NCBI GenBank assembly: GCA_030595015.1
Contig: JAUVDZ010000073.1
Span: 1-6,157, forward strand
Direction: 5' to 3'
DNA from: Candidatus Peregrinibacteria bacterium
GTDB taxonomy: Bacteria; Patescibacteriota; Gracilibacteria; UBA1369; PNNO01
Length of the DNA stretch: 6,157 bases
Position numbers and translations under genes: made by a program. How positions within the stretch are numbered: the stretch's first letter is position 1; every line of letters begins with the position of its first letter. Below, in pieces: positions 5,736 through 6,157 of the stretch. The notes beneath the pieces are model-generated. The model worked only from the letters and a program-made list of their open reading frames with translations. It was not told the origin of the DNA and did no database searches.

Positions 5736-5972
5736 ATGGATAAAATTCAATTTTTAAAAGAAGAAATAGAAATGGCGTTAAATGTCTTTCCTGCGCTTGA
5801 TAAAGCTAAAAAGGAAGAACTTATGGCACAAACTGGAAAACTTACTGAAGAAAATTTACTTGAACTTTTAACAGTTTTGTATAGAATGAGACGCGACTTC
5901 ATTGAAGCTGAATATGAAACAATAAAAGCTAATGATGAATATATTAAAAGTTTAAACACTAAACATGAGTAA
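5736..5972 (+). CDS. Hypothetical small all-helical acidic protein (78 aa)
   Basis: No family is recognised. The protein is predicted to be nearly all helix with heptad-like Leu/Ile spacing (IQFLKEEIEMALNVF, EENLLELLTVLYRM), suggesting a helical bundle or a partner-binding coiled coil. It has no cysteine, signal peptide or membrane segment. It starts nine bases after the 190-aa gene with no Shine-Dalgarno (TTATTTATG), so it is probably cotranscribed and translationally coupled. Its last codons overlap the start of the 48-aa gene. An opposite-strand frame over the same bases looks like a shadow, since this frame fits the operon spacing and has soluble-helix composition. Confidence 0.65.
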   Translation: MDKIQFLKEEIEMALNVFPALDKAKKEELMAQTGKLTEENLLELLTVLYRMRRDFIEAEYETIKANDEYIKSLNTKHE

Positions 5973-6111
5973 TAAAAGTTCTTCAAAACAACATGGTCTG
6001 CATAATGTGCATGATCAACGTCCTAAAAGCAAACTTCGAAATCGTCGCAACAAAGCTAAAGCGGCAGAACGAAAGCTTAAATATCTGGAAGAAAAGGGTG
6101 CTAGATCATAA
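5965..6111 (+). CDS. Hypothetical very basic small protein, third gene of operon (48 aa)
   Basis: ATG 5965 overlaps the end of the 78-aa gene by 8 bases (ATGAGTAA arrangement), typical of translational coupling. The 48-residue product has a Ser/His/Gln-rich N-terminus (MSNKSSSKQHGLHN) and a Lys/Arg-rich helical second half (KLRNRRNKAKAAERKLKYLEEKG). The composition suggests RNA or ribosome binding, or binding the acidic 78-aa partner; no family is recognised. Placement next to rpmB's divergent promoter makes a ribosome link tempting but is weak evidence. Its reality rests on the overlap, same-strand order and clean stop; at this length chance cannot be fully excluded. Confidence 0.55.
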   Translation: MSNKSSSKQHGLHNVHDQRPKSKLRNRRNKAKAAERKLKYLEEKGARS

Positions 6112-6157
6112 CGCGAAGAAGGAGTATAGCGACTGATTGAGCGCTATGAGCCCGTAC
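6112..6157. other. Hairpin-bearing intergenic end of window
   Basis: A perfect 6-bp stem ATAGCG/CGCTAT (6126-6131 with 6142-6147) encloses a 10-base loop just after the 48-aa gene. No T-run follows before the window ends at 6157, so it cannot be called a terminator. The tail ATGAGCCCGTAC resembles ATGAGTCCGCTAC in the element at 3963-4080. Confidence 0.35.

Noticed and set aside
5747..5986. 79-aa minus-strand frame
   Set aside because: It is antisense to the 78-aa gene; its Ser/Phe-rich composition is typical of the reverse complement of a helical charged protein, and no promoter was seen.
1..6157. Alternative genetic code with UGA as glycine, as in some Gracilibacteria
   Set aside because: All genes end cleanly at TAA or TAG with full-length family matches (rpmB, kinase, YhhQ), and no conserved glycine needs an in-frame TGA.

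Overview
The window is AT-rich bacterial DNA with short intergenic gaps, and no tRNA, rRNA, CRISPR array, transposase or plasmid gene was seen. All genes read with the standard code: stops are TAA or TAG, and no in-frame TGA needs recoding. Promoters are of the ordinary sigma-70 type (TTGACA-17-TATAAT or close), and the start codons checked have no clear Shine-Dalgarno sequence. The surface proteins, built from tail-fibre-like and Gly/Ser/Tyr-type modules, resemble those of Candidate Phyla Radiation (Patescibacteria) genomes such as Peregrinibacteria. That lineage call is an inference from protein style and small genes, not proven by a marker.

Left part (1-3013, minus strand): three exported-protein genes. 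Reading in the direction of transcription, a good promoter (2985-3013) drives a membrane-anchored stalk-like protein (350 aa, TTG start). A secreted modular adhesin-like protein (470 aa, TTG start) follows and overlaps it by 22 bases. Two bases after that stop lies a perfect-consensus promoter that drives a third secreted protein, cut off by the window edge. The last two share a module of about 50 residues.

Middle (3024-5040): a PfkB-family sugar or nucleoside kinase (minus) and, divergent from it, a YhhQ-type queuosine-precursor transporter (plus). They are separated by a 189-base gap that holds a comparatively GC-rich, hairpin-bearing, repeat-like stretch. The transporter is convergent with rpmB (ribosomal protein bL28, minus).

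Right part (5101-6111, plus strand): back-to-back with the rpmB promoter, a strong extended -10 promoter starts an operon of three small genes with no recognised family: 190 aa, 78 aa and a very basic 48 aa. The last two overlap by 8 bases. The final 46 bases contain a hairpin and resemble part of the kinase-transporter intergenic element.

A salvage theme (imported queuosine precursor, a single kinase) beside a set of display proteins fits a small, host-dependent or surface-attached cell, but no gene here proves that lifestyle. I see no complete, clearly novel defence or biosynthetic system. The most open questions are the surface-protein cluster and the three-gene unknown operon.
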